In this document: piece by piece, positions 31,977 to 41,223 of the stretch | How positions within the stretch are numbered: position 1 is the stretch's first letter | Layout: the number at the start of each line of letters is the position of its first letter | Origin: Cupriavidus pauculus | GTDB taxonomy: Bacteria > Pseudomonadota > Gammaproteobacteria > Burkholderiales > Burkholderiaceae | DNA length: 64,000 nt | Assembly: GCF_008801835.1 (NCBI RefSeq) | Contig: NZ_VZOW01000020.1 | Coordinates: 1 to 64,000 of the forward strand | Reading direction: 5' to 3' | The notes under the pieces: generated by a model | The model's input: only the letters and a program-made list of their open reading frames with translations | The model's database searches: none | What the model was told of the DNA's origin: nothing | Program-made: the position numbers and the translations under genes

Positions 31977-33515
31977 TTACGGAAGCAGCAGGCGCACGGC
32001 CTGCTCGGCCAGTGCGCGGCGATCGATCTTCTGTGTGGCGGCCAGGGGCAGCGCATCGACGTACCAGATGCGGCGCGGATGCTGGTAGGAGGCCAATTGC
32101 GTCAGCGACCATTCGCGCAGCGCGTGTTCGGTCGGTGGCGCGATGCCCGGGCGCAGCACCACGAAGGCCACCGGCTTGGTGCCCTTGATCTCGTCAGGCA
32201 CCGGCACGACGCTGGCCTGCTGCACCGCCTCGTGGCGCTCCAGCGCCTTCTCGATCTCGCCCGGATAGAGGTTTTCGCCGCCGCTGACGAACATGTCGTC
32301 GCGCCGGCCCACGAAGGTGTAGAAGCCTTCGGCATCGCGGCGAAACACGTCGCCGGTGATGTAGTAGCCATCAGCGGTGAAAGGCCGCAGCTCCGCGCGC
32401 CCGTGGTAGCCGAGCATCAGCCCGGGGCTGCGCAGCTCCAGGACGCCTTCGTTGGAAGCCTGACCGTGCTCGTCGATCAGCCGCACCGCTACAGCGGGAT
32501 GCGGATAGCCGACCGATTGCGCGGGCGTGGGCAGTCCATCCGGATGCGGACCGAACACGACCGGGCCGCCCTCGGTGGTGCCATAGGCATTGATCACGCG
32601 CGCGTTGGGCAACAGCTGATGAATCTGCGCCTTGAGCGCCGGGCTGACCGGAGCGGACCCCATGCGCACGGCGCGGACGCTACCTAGGTCGGTGCGCGCC
32701 AGCAGCGCGCGCTCGCGCAGCATCATGGCAATCATCGGCGGCACAGCCGTCAGCCAGGTGCACTGGTAGCGTCCGATGGCATCGATATAGGCGGCGGCCT
32801 GGAACTGCGGCAGTAGCACCGACGGCGCGTGGCAGGCCAGCGCCAACAGGATCAGCGCCAGCGCGTTCATGTGGTACAGCGGCGCGGCAATCAGCATCCG
32901 CTCGTTGGCCAGCGGCGTGCTGGCCTGGCGTGTCCGCACCACCCACAGATGGCTGGCATGGCTCAGGCGTACGCCTTTGGGGCGGCCCGTGGAGCCGGAC
33001 GTGTAAAGCAGCAGCGCCAGGTCGTCGTCGGCCGGTACGTACGGCGTGAGGGGCGCTGTATCGCCGTCCGTCGCAACCAGGGCCGCATGCTCGGGCGATC
33101 CGAACACGATGGCTAGCGTGCCCGTTGGCACTTGCGCGTGGTGCGCCGCGTCGCACAGCACAAGCCGCGCGCCGCTATCGGCGACGATATAGTCCACCAG
33201 CGTCTGCGGCAGCTTGAAGTTCACCGGCACCGCGACCAGCCCGGCGCGCATGATGCCGAGCAGCGACACCACGTAGTCGACCGAATTCACCCCCAGCAGG
33301 GCGATGCAGTCGCCCTGCGCCAGGCCACGCCGCAGCAGGCCCCGCGCAACGGCGTCGGCGGCAGCGTCGATATCGCCAAACGTATGCGTGGAGGCCTCGC
33401 CGTTGGCACCGATGCCAACGATGGCCAGCGCGGCAGGATCGGCATCGCGCGAGATGACGCTGCCAAGGTTGCGGCCTGAATGGCTGGCCAAAGCGGCGTG
33501 CGTATCAGCGGCCAT
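31977..33515 (-). CDS. AMP-dependent acyl-CoA ligase
   Basis: 512 residues of the ANL superfamily. AMP-binding motifs: LLYTSGSTGRPKGVRLSH (about 166-183), NAYGTTEGG (about 310-318), YYITGD (about 381-386) and the C-terminal QKIDRR (about 493-498), where the last Lys usually catalyses adenylation. Activates a carboxylic acid with ATP and CoA. It is followed by a receptor gene at 34 bases and preceded by a thioesterase gene at six bases. The acid substrate is unknown; the context suggests a sulfur-containing or sulfonate-derived acid. Confidence 0.9.
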   Translation of the reverse strand: MAADTHAALASHSGRNLGSVISRDADPAALAIVGIGANGEASTHTFGDIDAAADAVARGLLRRGLAQGDCIALLGVNSVDYVVSLLGIMRAGLVAVPVNFKLPQTLVDYIVADSGARLVLCDAAHHAQVPTGTLAIVFGSPEHAALVATDGDTAPLTPYVPADDDLALLLYTSGSTGRPKGVRLSHASHLWVVRTRQASTPLANERMLIAAPLYHMNALALILLALACHAPSVLLPQFQAAAYIDAIGRYQCTWLTAVPPMIAMMLRERALLARTDLGSVRAVRMGSAPVSPALKAQIHQLLPNARVINAYGTTEGGPVVFGPHPDGLPTPAQSVGYPHPAVAVRLIDEHGQASNEGVLELRSPGLMLGYHGRAELRPFTADGYYITGDVFRRDAEGFYTFVGRRDDMFVSGGENLYPGEIEKALERHEAVQQASVVPVPDEIKGTKPVAFVVLRPGIAPPTEHALREWSLTQLASYQHPRRIWYVDALPLAATQKIDRRALAEQAVRLLLP

Positions 33516-33521
33516 GATGCG

Positions 33522-33944
33522 TCAGCCCTGCGCAGGGGTGGCGTAGACGCCGCGGCCGCTGGCAACCAGGCGGCCTTCGGCGTCATACACGTTGGCCTCG
33601 GCCGCGCTTACCAGGCGGCCCGTCTTGATGACCGTGCCCACCACCTTCAGATCGCCGCGCGCCGGGCGATGGTAGTCCACGCGCAGATCGACCGTCGGCA
33701 CGCCCTTGCCGGTGTGCGATACCAGCGCCCAGTCGGCGCCAAGGTCGACCAGCGCGGCCAGGATGCCGCCGTGGATATAGCCGCCGTCGGGGTTGACGAT
33801 CCATTCGTCACGGAATTTCGCGGTCAGCGTGATCTCGCCTTCGGCGACGGATTCGACCTGCAGGCCGAGCCATTGGTGATAGGGCGCGCGCAGCAGTCGA
33901 GCCTGGACGTCGGCGGCGGAGGGTTGGGAAAGGGCTTGCGTCAT
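33522..33944 (-). CDS. PaaI-type hotdog thioesterase
   Basis: 140 residues with a hotdog fold. GGYIHGGILAALVDLGADWA (about 54-73) is the PaaI/YbgC-type active-site helix, where the HGG and Asp act in acyl-CoA hydrolysis. Six bases separate it from the acyl-CoA ligase, so the pair probably balances activation and release of one acyl-CoA intermediate. Confidence 0.88.
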   Translation of the reverse strand: MTQALSQPSAADVQARLLRAPYHQWLGLQVESVAEGEITLTAKFRDEWIVNPDGGYIHGGILAALVDLGADWALVSHTGKGVPTVDLRVDYHRPARGDLKVVGTVIKTGRLVSAAEANVYDAEGRLVASGRGVYATPAQG

Positions 33945-34005
33945 GATCGGGTCTCGATGAAAGGTAGTTGGCGTGGAAAGAGCCGGACAGATGTCGACGC
34001 GCGGT

Positions 34006-35025
34006 TCAGGGCGTCACCACGACCTTGCCCAGAACGGCGCGGTCGCGGATCAGCGCCAGTCCACGGGCGGCATGCTCCAACGGCAACTCGCTGTCGATCA
34101 CTGGATCGAGCTTGCCTTCGGCAACCAGTGCCAGCAGAGCCTTCAGGTTGTCGTCGTAGAAGCTGTTCGACCCCTTGATGTTCAGCTCGAAGCTCCACAC
34201 GTAGCGCAGATCTTCCTTGGGATCATGGCCGGCCGTGGCGCCGCACACCAGCAGCGTGCCGCCGCGCTTCAGGCTCTTGATCGACGGCAGCCAGGTGTCG
34301 CCGCCGGTAAAGTTGACGATGACGTCCACGCCGCCGTCGAAGGTGCGCCGCTGCGGCTTGCCGTAGCGCTCGATCACCCACTTGCCGAAGTCGACTTCGC
34401 GATAGTTGATGACGTGGTCGGCGCCCAGCGCCTTGAGACGCTCGCCTTTCTCGTCGGAGCCGGCCGCGGCGATGACCTCGGCGCCCAGCATCTTGGCCAG
34501 CAGCACCGTGGCCGTGCCTACCCCGCCGCTGGCGCCAAGTACCAGCACCTTGTCACCGGCCTTGACGGTCTGGTGGGTAATCAGCATCCGATGGGCCGTG
34601 CCGTAGGCCACCGGCAGTGCGGCCGCTTGCGCGAACGTCACGTCATCGGGCAGCGCGATCAACTGGCGCGCATCCACGCGCGCAAACTCGGCCATGCCGC
34701 CATCGGTCATCTCGCCCATCAGGCCCACACCCGGCTTGAGCGGGTTCACCAGCACGCGATCGCCGATCTTCCACCCGGTCACCCCGGCGCCCAGCTCGGT
34801 GATCGTGCCGGCCAGATCCAGCCCGATCACGACCGGAAACGGCACCTTGATGCCGGGCATGCCGTGCACGGTGAAGACGTCGTGATAGTTGAAGGACGAC
34901 GCGCCGACGCGGATCACGACGTGGCCTTCGTCGGCCTTCGGTACGGGCTTGTCGGCGACCACGCGCAGTTGTTCTTCGAGGGTGCCGTGTGCGTCAAGCA
35001 CCAGCGCTTTCATGAATTGCGTCAC
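34006..35025 (-). CDS. Medium-chain dehydrogenase/reductase, zinc-less type
   Basis: 339 residues, GroES-like domain followed by a Rossmann domain with the nucleotide motif LVLGASGGVGTATVLLAKML (about 160-180). The usual catalytic and structural Cys ligands are missing (a lone Cys is in LLVCGATAG), so it resembles the quinone oxidoreductase/enoyl reductase branch. The start was taken as GTG 35025 because AAGGA lies seven bases upstream; ATG 35013 is four codons later. It sits between the ABC receptor (62-base gap) and the thioesterase (61-base gap). Substrate unknown; a reduction step on a CoA ester or aldehyde is plausible. Confidence 0.85.
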   Translation of the reverse strand: MTQFMKALVLDAHGTLEEQLRVVADKPVPKADEGHVVIRVGASSFNYHDVFTVHGMPGIKVPFPVVIGLDLAGTITELGAGVTGWKIGDRVLVNPLKPGVGLMGEMTDGGMAEFARVDARQLIALPDDVTFAQAAALPVAYGTAHRMLITHQTVKAGDKVLVLGASGGVGTATVLLAKMLGAEVIAAAGSDEKGERLKALGADHVINYREVDFGKWVIERYGKPQRRTFDGGVDVIVNFTGGDTWLPSIKSLKRGGTLLVCGATAGHDPKEDLRYVWSFELNIKGSNSFYDDNLKALLALVAEGKLDPVIDSELPLEHAARGLALIRDRAVLGKVVVTP

Positions 35026-35087
35026 GATGGATTCCTTGGGGGAAGGGAAGCGGAAAACTAGAAAGAGTGAGGAGCGTGCCGAAGGGC

Positions 35088-36113
35088 TTACTTGAGCGCC
35101 TTGGCCTGCTCGTAGGGCTTGCGCGCGAAGAGGTCGTCCTTGAGCTCGCCCTTGACCAGGCCAGATTCGACGAACACGGCGTGCTGGCGGCGCAGCGTGG
35201 CGATGTCCGCCGGCTCGAAGGCCACGCGGTTCATGTCGTTCCAATGGCTCACGTAGACCTTGGCATCGTCGGCCGGCAGGTTGGCTTTTTTCTGCAGGAT
35301 CTGGACGACTTCGTCGCGATTGGCATTGCCCCAGGCCAGCGTGTCGCGCAATGCCGCAATCACGCGCGCAACCACCTCGGGATGGTTGTCGACCAGATCG
35401 GATCGCGCGGCCCCCACGCCGATATAGGGAACGGCGTCGGACTGGGTCAGCGTTTTCCACTCATTGGCGAACGTGCCCAGCTTGCGCACCGGCAATTCGT
35501 CACCAAGCTGCTCCACAGTGACCGAGCGCAGCGCCGCTGCATCGACCTGTTTCTGCGCCAGGAACTGGGCCAGGCGCGATTCGTTGCCGCCGACCAGCGC
35601 GAAGTCGCTGCCCTTGATCTGATAGTTGCCGGCCAGCACGGCGCCTGCAATCACCGCGACCGACGAACCGGCCGGCGACATGCCTACCTTCTTGCCCTTG
35701 AGTTCACGGATCGACTGGATCGGCGAATCCTTGGGCACGACGAACTGCACGTCGGCAGGCTGCGTTGCCGCGAAGATGCGGATAGGTACGCCCGAGGCCG
35801 CCGTCCCGAACACGCCGGCTACCGGTGCGCCGAATGCCAGGTCGATCGAACCGGAGGCCAGTGCACGCAGCGGCGCGTTGACGTCAGGGAAGTGAACAAA
35901 CTCGGCGCGCACACCACGCTTGGCGAGAAAATCCTTGGCTTCCAGGACCGAGCCATAGCCAAGGCTTACACCACTGGTCCAGTAGCCGATCTTGACGGTG
36001 GGCGCCGGCTCCGCAGCACTGGCCATGGCCGGGGTGATGGCGGCGTAGGACAGCGCGATAAATGTGGAATAGGCGTAAAACGCGGCGGCGGCCGCTGAAA
36101 GTAGCTTGCGCAC
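35088..36113 (-). CDS. Second SsuA/TauA-type ABC receptor
   Basis: 341 residues. Signal peptide about 1-34, then a TauA/NMT1-type domain (PTVKIGYWTSGVSLGYGSVL; RALASGSIDLAFGAPVAGVF; SPIQSIRELKGKKVGMSPAG). Binds a sulfonate-type or related ligand. Ten bases after the permease gene. Distinct in sequence from the receptor at 30854, so the two systems in one operon probably take different ligands. Confidence 0.88.
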   Translation of the reverse strand: MRKLLSAAAAAFYAYSTFIALSYAAITPAMASAAEPAPTVKIGYWTSGVSLGYGSVLEAKDFLAKRGVRAEFVHFPDVNAPLRALASGSIDLAFGAPVAGVFGTAASGVPIRIFAATQPADVQFVVPKDSPIQSIRELKGKKVGMSPAGSSVAVIAGAVLAGNYQIKGSDFALVGGNESRLAQFLAQKQVDAAALRSVTVEQLGDELPVRKLGTFANEWKTLTQSDAVPYIGVGAARSDLVDNHPEVVARVIAALRDTLAWGNANRDEVVQILQKKANLPADDAKVYVSHWNDMNRVAFEPADIATLRRQHAVFVESGLVKGELKDDLFARKPYEQAKALK

Positions 36114-36123
36114 GATGAAATCC

Positions 36124-36948
36124 TCAGGCTTGAAGAGAAACCGAGGGCGTGGACGACGGCCGCGCGGATGCTTTCCAGCGGAACAGTCGGCGCTCGGCGG
36201 GCTTGAGCAAACCGCCTTCGAGCAACAGCATCAGGCCGACCAGCAGCACGGTCCACGCAAACACCTGGTCGGTCTGCACCAGGTCGGCGGCTTGCCGCAG
36301 CCGGTAGCCGATACCGCTGGACGAGCCGATCGTCTCCGCCACCAGCGACACCCGCCAGCCGAAACCGAAGGCCAGCCGGGCACCGGCGAAGAAATGGGGC
36401 AGGATCGTCGGCACGTAGATCTTGCGCAGTATCTGCACGCGAGACATGCGGAAGCTGCGTGCGAGGTCGACATAGTGCGGATCGACGGTCTTGGTGCCTT
36501 CCCAGACGTTGGTCAGGATCAGAGGCATGGCGGTCATGAACACCACAAAGACCGTGGTTGCATCCGAAATGCCGAACCAGATGATCGCGAAGATGGCCCA
36601 GATCGCAGACGACACGGTGTTCAAGAGCGTCAGCACCGGCTCGAAAAAGCCGGCCAGCACGCGGCTGGCGCCTAGCGTCAGCCCCAGGCCACTGCCAACG
36701 ATGGTGGCCAGCACAAAGCCAGACAGCACCCGTTGGCACGTGGCGGCCACGTCGGCAGTGAAGGTGTCGCTGTGCCATAGCACAAGCAGCGCGACGCCAA
36801 CTTTTTCGGGGCCGGGCAGCACGAACGATGGCACCCGCGCGGCGCCCCACCACCAGAGCGCCAGCAGCAGCGCAACCAGCAATAGGCGTTGCAGCACCAG
36901 CGTGCCAACATGACGGACGGCGATGGTGCTCACGGCGATGTTCCTCAT
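36124..36948 (-). CDS. Second SsuC/TauC-type ABC permease
   Basis: 274 residues with about six membrane segments. The EAA-type loop is at about 150-175 (VDLARSFRMSRVQILRKIYV). Overlaps the ATPase by four bases in ATGA. Works with the ATPase at 36945 and the receptor at 35088. Confidence 0.9.
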   Translation of the reverse strand: MRNIAVSTIAVRHVGTLVLQRLLLVALLLALWWWGAARVPSFVLPGPEKVGVALLVLWHSDTFTADVAATCQRVLSGFVLATIVGSGLGLTLGASRVLAGFFEPVLTLLNTVSSAIWAIFAIIWFGISDATTVFVVFMTAMPLILTNVWEGTKTVDPHYVDLARSFRMSRVQILRKIYVPTILPHFFAGARLAFGFGWRVSLVAETIGSSSGIGYRLRQAADLVQTDQVFAWTVLLVGLMLLLEGGLLKPAERRLFRWKASARPSSTPSVSLQA

Positions 36949-37685
36949 GCCGCAGCGCGCAGTACGCGCACCTGTTCCGCCACGATGGGCTCGGTGGGCA
37001 CGCGCGGCCGCACCAAATCGGCCAGGTTGACCACGTCGGCTACGCGGCCCGGCCGCGCTGCGAGCCGGACCACACGGTCGGCCAGCACTACCGCTTCCTC
37101 CATATCGTGCGTCACGAACACCACGGTCATGCCGTTGCCGGCCTGGATGCGCAGCAGTTCCGCATGCATCTGGCTGCGCGTCTGGGGATCGAGCTTCGAG
37201 AACGGCTCGTCCATCAGCAGGACTTCCGGTTGGACGGCCAGGCTGCGGGCCAGTGCCACGCGGCTGCGCATGCCGCCCGACAACTCGTGCGGCCAGGCGT
37301 CGCCACGCGCGTGCAGGCCAACGAGCTCCAGCATGTCGTCTGCGCGGCGGCGTCGATCGGATGTCGACAGGTTGCCGGCTTCAAGGCCGAACGCGACGTT
37401 GTCGCGCACGGTGCGCCAGGGCAGCAGCCGGTCCTCCTGGAACATGTAGGCGATACGGCGCCAGTCAGACACCTGCGGCGCGGGTACGCCATCCACCGCG
37501 AGCTGGCCCGCGTCAGGGGTCAACAGGCCGGACAGGATGTTCAGCAGCGTGCTTTTTCCGCAGCCGGACGGACCCACCAGCGCCAGTACTTCGCCACGAT
37601 GCACGGTCACGTCGATCCGGTCGAGGATCGTGGTGGTCCCAAAGCGCTTGACGATGCCGTGTGCAGACAGAACAGGCGGATTCAT
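36945..37685 (-). CDS. Second SsuB/TauB-type ABC ATPase
   Basis: 246 residues. Walker A GPSGCGKST (about 36-44), Q-loop MFQEDRLLPW, signature LSGGMRSR (about 128-135), Walker B LLMDEPFSKLD and H-loop VTHDMEEA are intact. ATGA overlap with the GntR stop upstream and the permease start downstream, so all three are translationally coupled. Confidence 0.92.
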   Translation of the reverse strand: MNPPVLSAHGIVKRFGTTTILDRIDVTVHRGEVLALVGPSGCGKSTLLNILSGLLTPDAGQLAVDGVPAPQVSDWRRIAYMFQEDRLLPWRTVRDNVAFGLEAGNLSTSDRRRRADDMLELVGLHARGDAWPHELSGGMRSRVALARSLAVQPEVLLMDEPFSKLDPQTRSQMHAELLRIQAGNGMTVVFVTHDMEEAVVLADRVVRLAARPGRVADVVNLADLVRPRVPTEPIVAEQVRVLRAAA

Positions 37686-38407
37686 GCGACGCCCCCCGCT
37701 GCCCGCATTGGCAGGTACGTGCCGGCCTGCGACAGGCTGGCGTAGACCTTTTCCATGGTCTGGGCGCGAAACGCCTCGATGTGGCGGCGCGCAATCGTTT
37801 CTGCGGATTTCTCGTCGTGATCCTCGAATGCCTTGATCAGCGAGTTGTGGTCATGGCGGATTTCGGGGCGCACACGCTGGACGTTGAAGCCAAGCGCCAC
37901 CAGCCGCGACATCTCATCCATCAGCGACGACAGCGTGCGCGTCAGGCGTTCGTTGCCGGTGGCGTGGACGATGGCCAGGTGGAACTGCTTGTTCGCGTCC
38001 ATGAACTTGTCGATACGGCGCGGCGCCGGAATCGCGTATTCGTCGCGGCACGCCGCTTCCAGCCCGCGTAGCAACGCCGTGTCGACGCGCCCGACGGCGA
38101 GCCTGGCGGCCATCGGCTCCAGTTGCACGCGCAGCGCAAACACCTCTTCGACGTCCTTGAGCGTGATCGGCGCCACTTGATAGCCACGGCGGGGCCGCGC
38201 GAAGATCAAACGGTCATGCGCCAGTCGGGTAAGCGCGATGCGGCAGCTGTTCTTGCCGAAGCCATAGGCGGTCATCAACTCGCCTTCGGTGACCAGCGCA
38301 CCCGGCACCAGCTTGCAGGACAGGATGTCGCGGCGCAGCGCCGCGTAAGCGGCCAGACCCAGGCTGGTGTCTTGGGCGTCCTCTGCAATGCCGGCCTGCA
38401 CGATCAT
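37682..38407 (-). CDS. GntR-family (FadR/VanR-type) regulator
   Basis: 241 residues. An N-terminal GntR winged helix (about 15-80, LSCKLVPGALVTEGELMTAY) is followed by an FCD effector domain (about 90-225) with the Asp/His metal-type residues in DANKQFHLAIV and TGNERLTRTL. ATG 38407 follows AAGGAG at nine bases; an ATG between them is out of frame and stops immediately. It heads the ten-gene operon, so it probably autoregulates it. A candidate sulfur element lies upstream. Confidence 0.9.
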   Translation of the reverse strand: MIVQAGIAEDAQDTSLGLAAYAALRRDILSCKLVPGALVTEGELMTAYGFGKNSCRIALTRLAHDRLIFARPRRGYQVAPITLKDVEEVFALRVQLEPMAARLAVGRVDTALLRGLEAACRDEYAIPAPRRIDKFMDANKQFHLAIVHATGNERLTRTLSSLMDEMSRLVALGFNVQRVRPEIRHDHNSLIKAFEDHDEKSAETIARRHIEAFRAQTMEKVYASLSQAGTYLPMRAAGGVA

Positions 38408-38740
38408 CGTTCCATGCTCCTTCGCTTTTGTCGGGCGGCACGCATGTCCGCCTTGAAATACATGGACGTAGCTTAGGGCCGGGGCATTGGGAAGCAAACG
38501 AACGGTTTTACCGAAGCATATGAAGACGCTGCTGTGACTGAGCAGCCCACCGCTGTGAGCCGCTCACGGATGCTTGGTGGCATGTCTTCGGTGCGAACGA
38601 TGGCATGCACAGGATGTGGACGACACGGCAATGCCAGCAGCGTAAGGGGAGCGGTACAGCGGAATGGAAGATGACTGCGCCCCCGTGCCACGATCGGGCT
38701 GGGGGGCGGAAGAGGGGGTGAAGCGGAGGTGAGTCGCGGA
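38408..38740. other. 333-base intergenic region upstream of the GntR operon
   Basis: Carries the upstream part of the operon promoter (see the element at 38489-38522) and must also contain the end of the aldolase transcript. I see no clear terminator hairpin and no gene: the minus-strand frames lack ribosome sites. Confidence 0.45.
38489..38522 (-). promoter_or_regulatory. Candidate sulfur-regulon element upstream of the GntR operon
   Basis: On the minus strand CATATGCTTCGGTAAAAC then CGTTCGTTTGCTTCCC, about 80-115 bases before the GntR ATG. The TTCG-rich end matches the elements at 14569 and 39697. Confidence 0.45.
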
Positions 38741-39574
38741 TCAGTCCAGCAGGTCGGGCTCCGCTTCCACCAGTCCCGCGTAGAGGCTTTCGAAGGCGTG
38801 CAACGATCCTTCGTTGCCCCCGACCTGCCCATGCGTATGGCGGGCCGTTGCCTCGTCGATGGGCTGCGGCGTGCCGGCGGCCTCGGCCAGCAACTGGGTA
38901 TGGGCGGCGTTTTCCAGTGCGATATACCACCACGCCGTGGCTTCGATGGTCGGGCCGGCGGTGAGGATGCCGTGGTTTTTCAGGATCGCGCCCTTGTGAG
39001 TCCGGCCATTGCCCTTGTCCAGCGCCTGGGCTATCCGGTGGCCTTCGGCCGTGTCCACCACCATGCCCGTGAAGTCGTCGAACAGGACATGGTCTTCGAA
39101 GAACGAGCATGCGTCCTGCGTCAGCGGGTCCAGCAAGCGTCCGAGCGTGGACCACGCCTTGCCATAGGTGGAATGTGTGTGCGCGGCCGCGACGATATGC
39201 GGATGCGCTTCATGAATCGCCGCGTGGATTGCGAAGGCCGCCTTGTTCAACGGCCGGTTGCCGACCACCGTCTGGCCCCGCGCATTTACCAGCAGCAGGT
39301 CGGACACCCGCATACGCGAGAAATGCACGCCAAGCGGGTTGACCCAGAAGTGGTCGGGAAACTCGGGATCGCGCGCGGTGATATGGCCGGCCAGCCCCAA
39401 TGCAAATCCCTGGCGCGCGAAGATCCGGAACGCACCGGCCAACCGTTCCTGCCGATGGCGCCGCTCGGCCTCGATGGTCGGCCTTGCAGGGACCGGATCA
39501 AACCAGAACTTCTGCTGCGGTTCGGGGTTGGGCGTAAACGTGCCACGGCGTTCGAACGGAAATACGCTGCTCAT
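38741..39574 (-). CDS. Class II aldolase/adducin-family protein
   Basis: 277 residues of the class II aldolase fold. Zinc-site motifs are AAAHTHSTYG (about 130-139) and KNHGILTAGP (about 200-209), with a further region THGQVGG near 256. ATG 39574 was preferred to a longer frame because AAAAAGG lies six bases upstream. Family members cleave or make C-C bonds in sugar phosphates, or act as epimerases or decarboxylases. Transcribed divergently from the second monooxygenase, so a link to the sulfur pathway is possible but unproven. Confidence 0.88.
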   Translation of the reverse strand: MSSVFPFERRGTFTPNPEPQQKFWFDPVPARPTIEAERRHRQERLAGAFRIFARQGFALGLAGHITARDPEFPDHFWVNPLGVHFSRMRVSDLLLVNARGQTVVGNRPLNKAAFAIHAAIHEAHPHIVAAAHTHSTYGKAWSTLGRLLDPLTQDACSFFEDHVLFDDFTGMVVDTAEGHRIAQALDKGNGRTHKGAILKNHGILTAGPTIEATAWWYIALENAAHTQLLAEAAGTPQPIDEATARHTHGQVGGNEGSLHAFESLYAGLVEAEPDLLD

Positions 39575-39696
39575 TTGAAGCCTTTTTGTGAGGAACATCG
39601 CATGAACCTACGCCGGCCTGCCACGCAATGGAACGAAGCATTTGGCCGATGCTTATCCGGTTTTCGCGACGCCCAACCGGCCACGCAAGAAGCACG

Positions 39697-39726
39697 GCAT
39701 ATCGATATCGGCTTTCGTTCGTTCCC
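39697..39726 (+). promoter_or_regulatory. Candidate sulfur-regulon element in the divergent aldolase/monooxygenase region
   Basis: GCATATCGATATCGGC then TTTCGTTCGTTCCC, 70-99 bases before the monooxygenase ATG and 123 or more from the aldolase ATG. It could serve both genes. The GTTCGTTCC end is shared with the element at 14569. Confidence 0.45.
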
Positions 39727-39795
39727 GCCCACGAAAGCCTTCCCTATGCTCATCGGCCAGACATCATTGCCAACGCGCACACGCGTATCTCTGTC

Positions 39796-41136
39796 ATGAC
39801 CGCTGCCTTGCCGCCTGCCAAGCTTCACCTGAATCTCAACGCGCTTCACTCTGGCTTTGTGCCGTCGGCCTGGCGCCTGCCCGGTAGCGATCCGCGGGCC
39901 TTTGTCGATGTGCAGCACTATGTCCGGCTGGCGCAGATCGCCGAGGCGGGCAAGTTCGACGCCATCTTCCTGGCCGACAACGCCGCCATTGCCGACCAAA
40001 TCAATTTCCGGCCGATTACCGCGCTGGAGCCCACCGTGCTGCTTGCCTGCGTAGCGATGGCCACGCGTCATATCGGGCTGGTGGCCACGGCGTCCACCAG
40101 CTACAACGAGCCGTACAACATTGCGCGGCGCTTTGCCACGCTCGATCATGTCAGCGGCGGGCGCGCTGGCTGGAACGTCGTGACGACCGCCGATGCCGGG
40201 TCCGCGCGCAATTTCGGCCGCGCGGCGCCGCCTGATCATGCACAACGCTACGCGCGCGCCGACGAATTCACCAACGTCGTGAAGGCGCTTTGGGATAGCT
40301 GGGAAGACGGCGCGTTCATGGGTGACCAGCAATTGGGCAGCTTCGTGGACACGGCCCGCCTGCAGCCCATCGCCCACCATGGCCCGTGCTTCGATGTGCA
40401 GGGGCCGCTGAACCTGCCGCGGCCACCACAGGGGCATCCTGTGCTGTTCCAGGCCGGCGGCTCGAACGATGGCCGCGAACTGGCCGCGCGACATGCCGAA
40501 GCGGTGTTCTCCGCATCGCAAACGCTGGAGGAATCGCGCGAGTACCGCCTGGCCCTCAATCAACGTGCCGAGGCGCTGGGCCGCGGGCGCGGCGCGATTA
40601 AGGTCTTGCCGGGGCTGACGACGATCATCGGCGCCACCGAGGCACAGGCACGGCAACGCCGCGATGCGCTGATCGACCTGATTCCGTGGGACTACAGCCT
40701 GAACCGGCTGGCCGGCACGCTGGGCGTGACCGCCGACCGACTATCGCTCGATGCCCCGTTGCCGGATGGGCTCGCGCTGCCTGCCAACGGCAATCACACG
40801 TTCTTTCGCGCGACGATTGCACTGGCGCAGCGCCAGAACCTGACGGTGCGAGCGCTGATCCGTGAGCTTGCCGGCGGCGGTGGACATCGCGTCATCGTCG
40901 GTACGCCCGAGCAGATTGCCGACGACATCGAGCACTGGTTCCGCAGCGGCGCGGCCGACGGCTTCAACCTGATGCCCGATGTGTTGCCAGACGGCGTGCA
41001 GGATTTCGTGGATGGTGTGGTGCCCATCCTGCAGCGCCGGGGCCTGTTTCGCACGGACTACGAGGGCAGCACCTTGCGCGAGCATATGGGCCTGGCGCGG
41101 CCAGCGGGCAGGGCACACGCGCGCGCGGCGGCGTAG
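39796..41136 (+). CDS. LLM-class FMN-dependent monooxygenase (NtaA/DszA/SsuD type), copy 2
   Basis: 446 residues. GLVATASTSYNEPYNIARRF and LDHVSGGRAGWNVVTT are near-identical to copy 1 at 26475, so these are paralogues with probably different substrates. The C-terminal part diverges (GADGFNLMPDVLPDG versus GADGYNIMAPYLPGG). ATG 39796 was chosen because it begins the conserved start; a longer frame begins 56 codons earlier without support. It is followed by the MetQNI-type operon after 87 bases, so import and oxidation may be linked. No flavin reductase seen. Confidence 0.87.
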   Translation: MTAALPPAKLHLNLNALHSGFVPSAWRLPGSDPRAFVDVQHYVRLAQIAEAGKFDAIFLADNAAIADQINFRPITALEPTVLLACVAMATRHIGLVATASTSYNEPYNIARRFATLDHVSGGRAGWNVVTTADAGSARNFGRAAPPDHAQRYARADEFTNVVKALWDSWEDGAFMGDQQLGSFVDTARLQPIAHHGPCFDVQGPLNLPRPPQGHPVLFQAGGSNDGRELAARHAEAVFSASQTLEESREYRLALNQRAEALGRGRGAIKVLPGLTTIIGATEAQARQRRDALIDLIPWDYSLNRLAGTLGVTADRLSLDAPLPDGLALPANGNHTFFRATIALAQRQNLTVRALIRELAGGGGHRVIVGTPEQIADDIEHWFRSGAADGFNLMPDVLPDGVQDFVDGVVPILQRRGLFRTDYEGSTLREHMGLARPAGRAHARAAA

Positions 41137-41223
41137 TCCGCATTTGCTATCTCGGATTACTTCGTGGACCGCGGGCGGCGCGATTCATAGACTGGTGGCT
41201 CCCAAACTCTCGCACCTGTCATC

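Noticed and set aside
36106..36675. 189-codon plus-strand frame
   Set aside because: Antisense to the SsuC-type permease.
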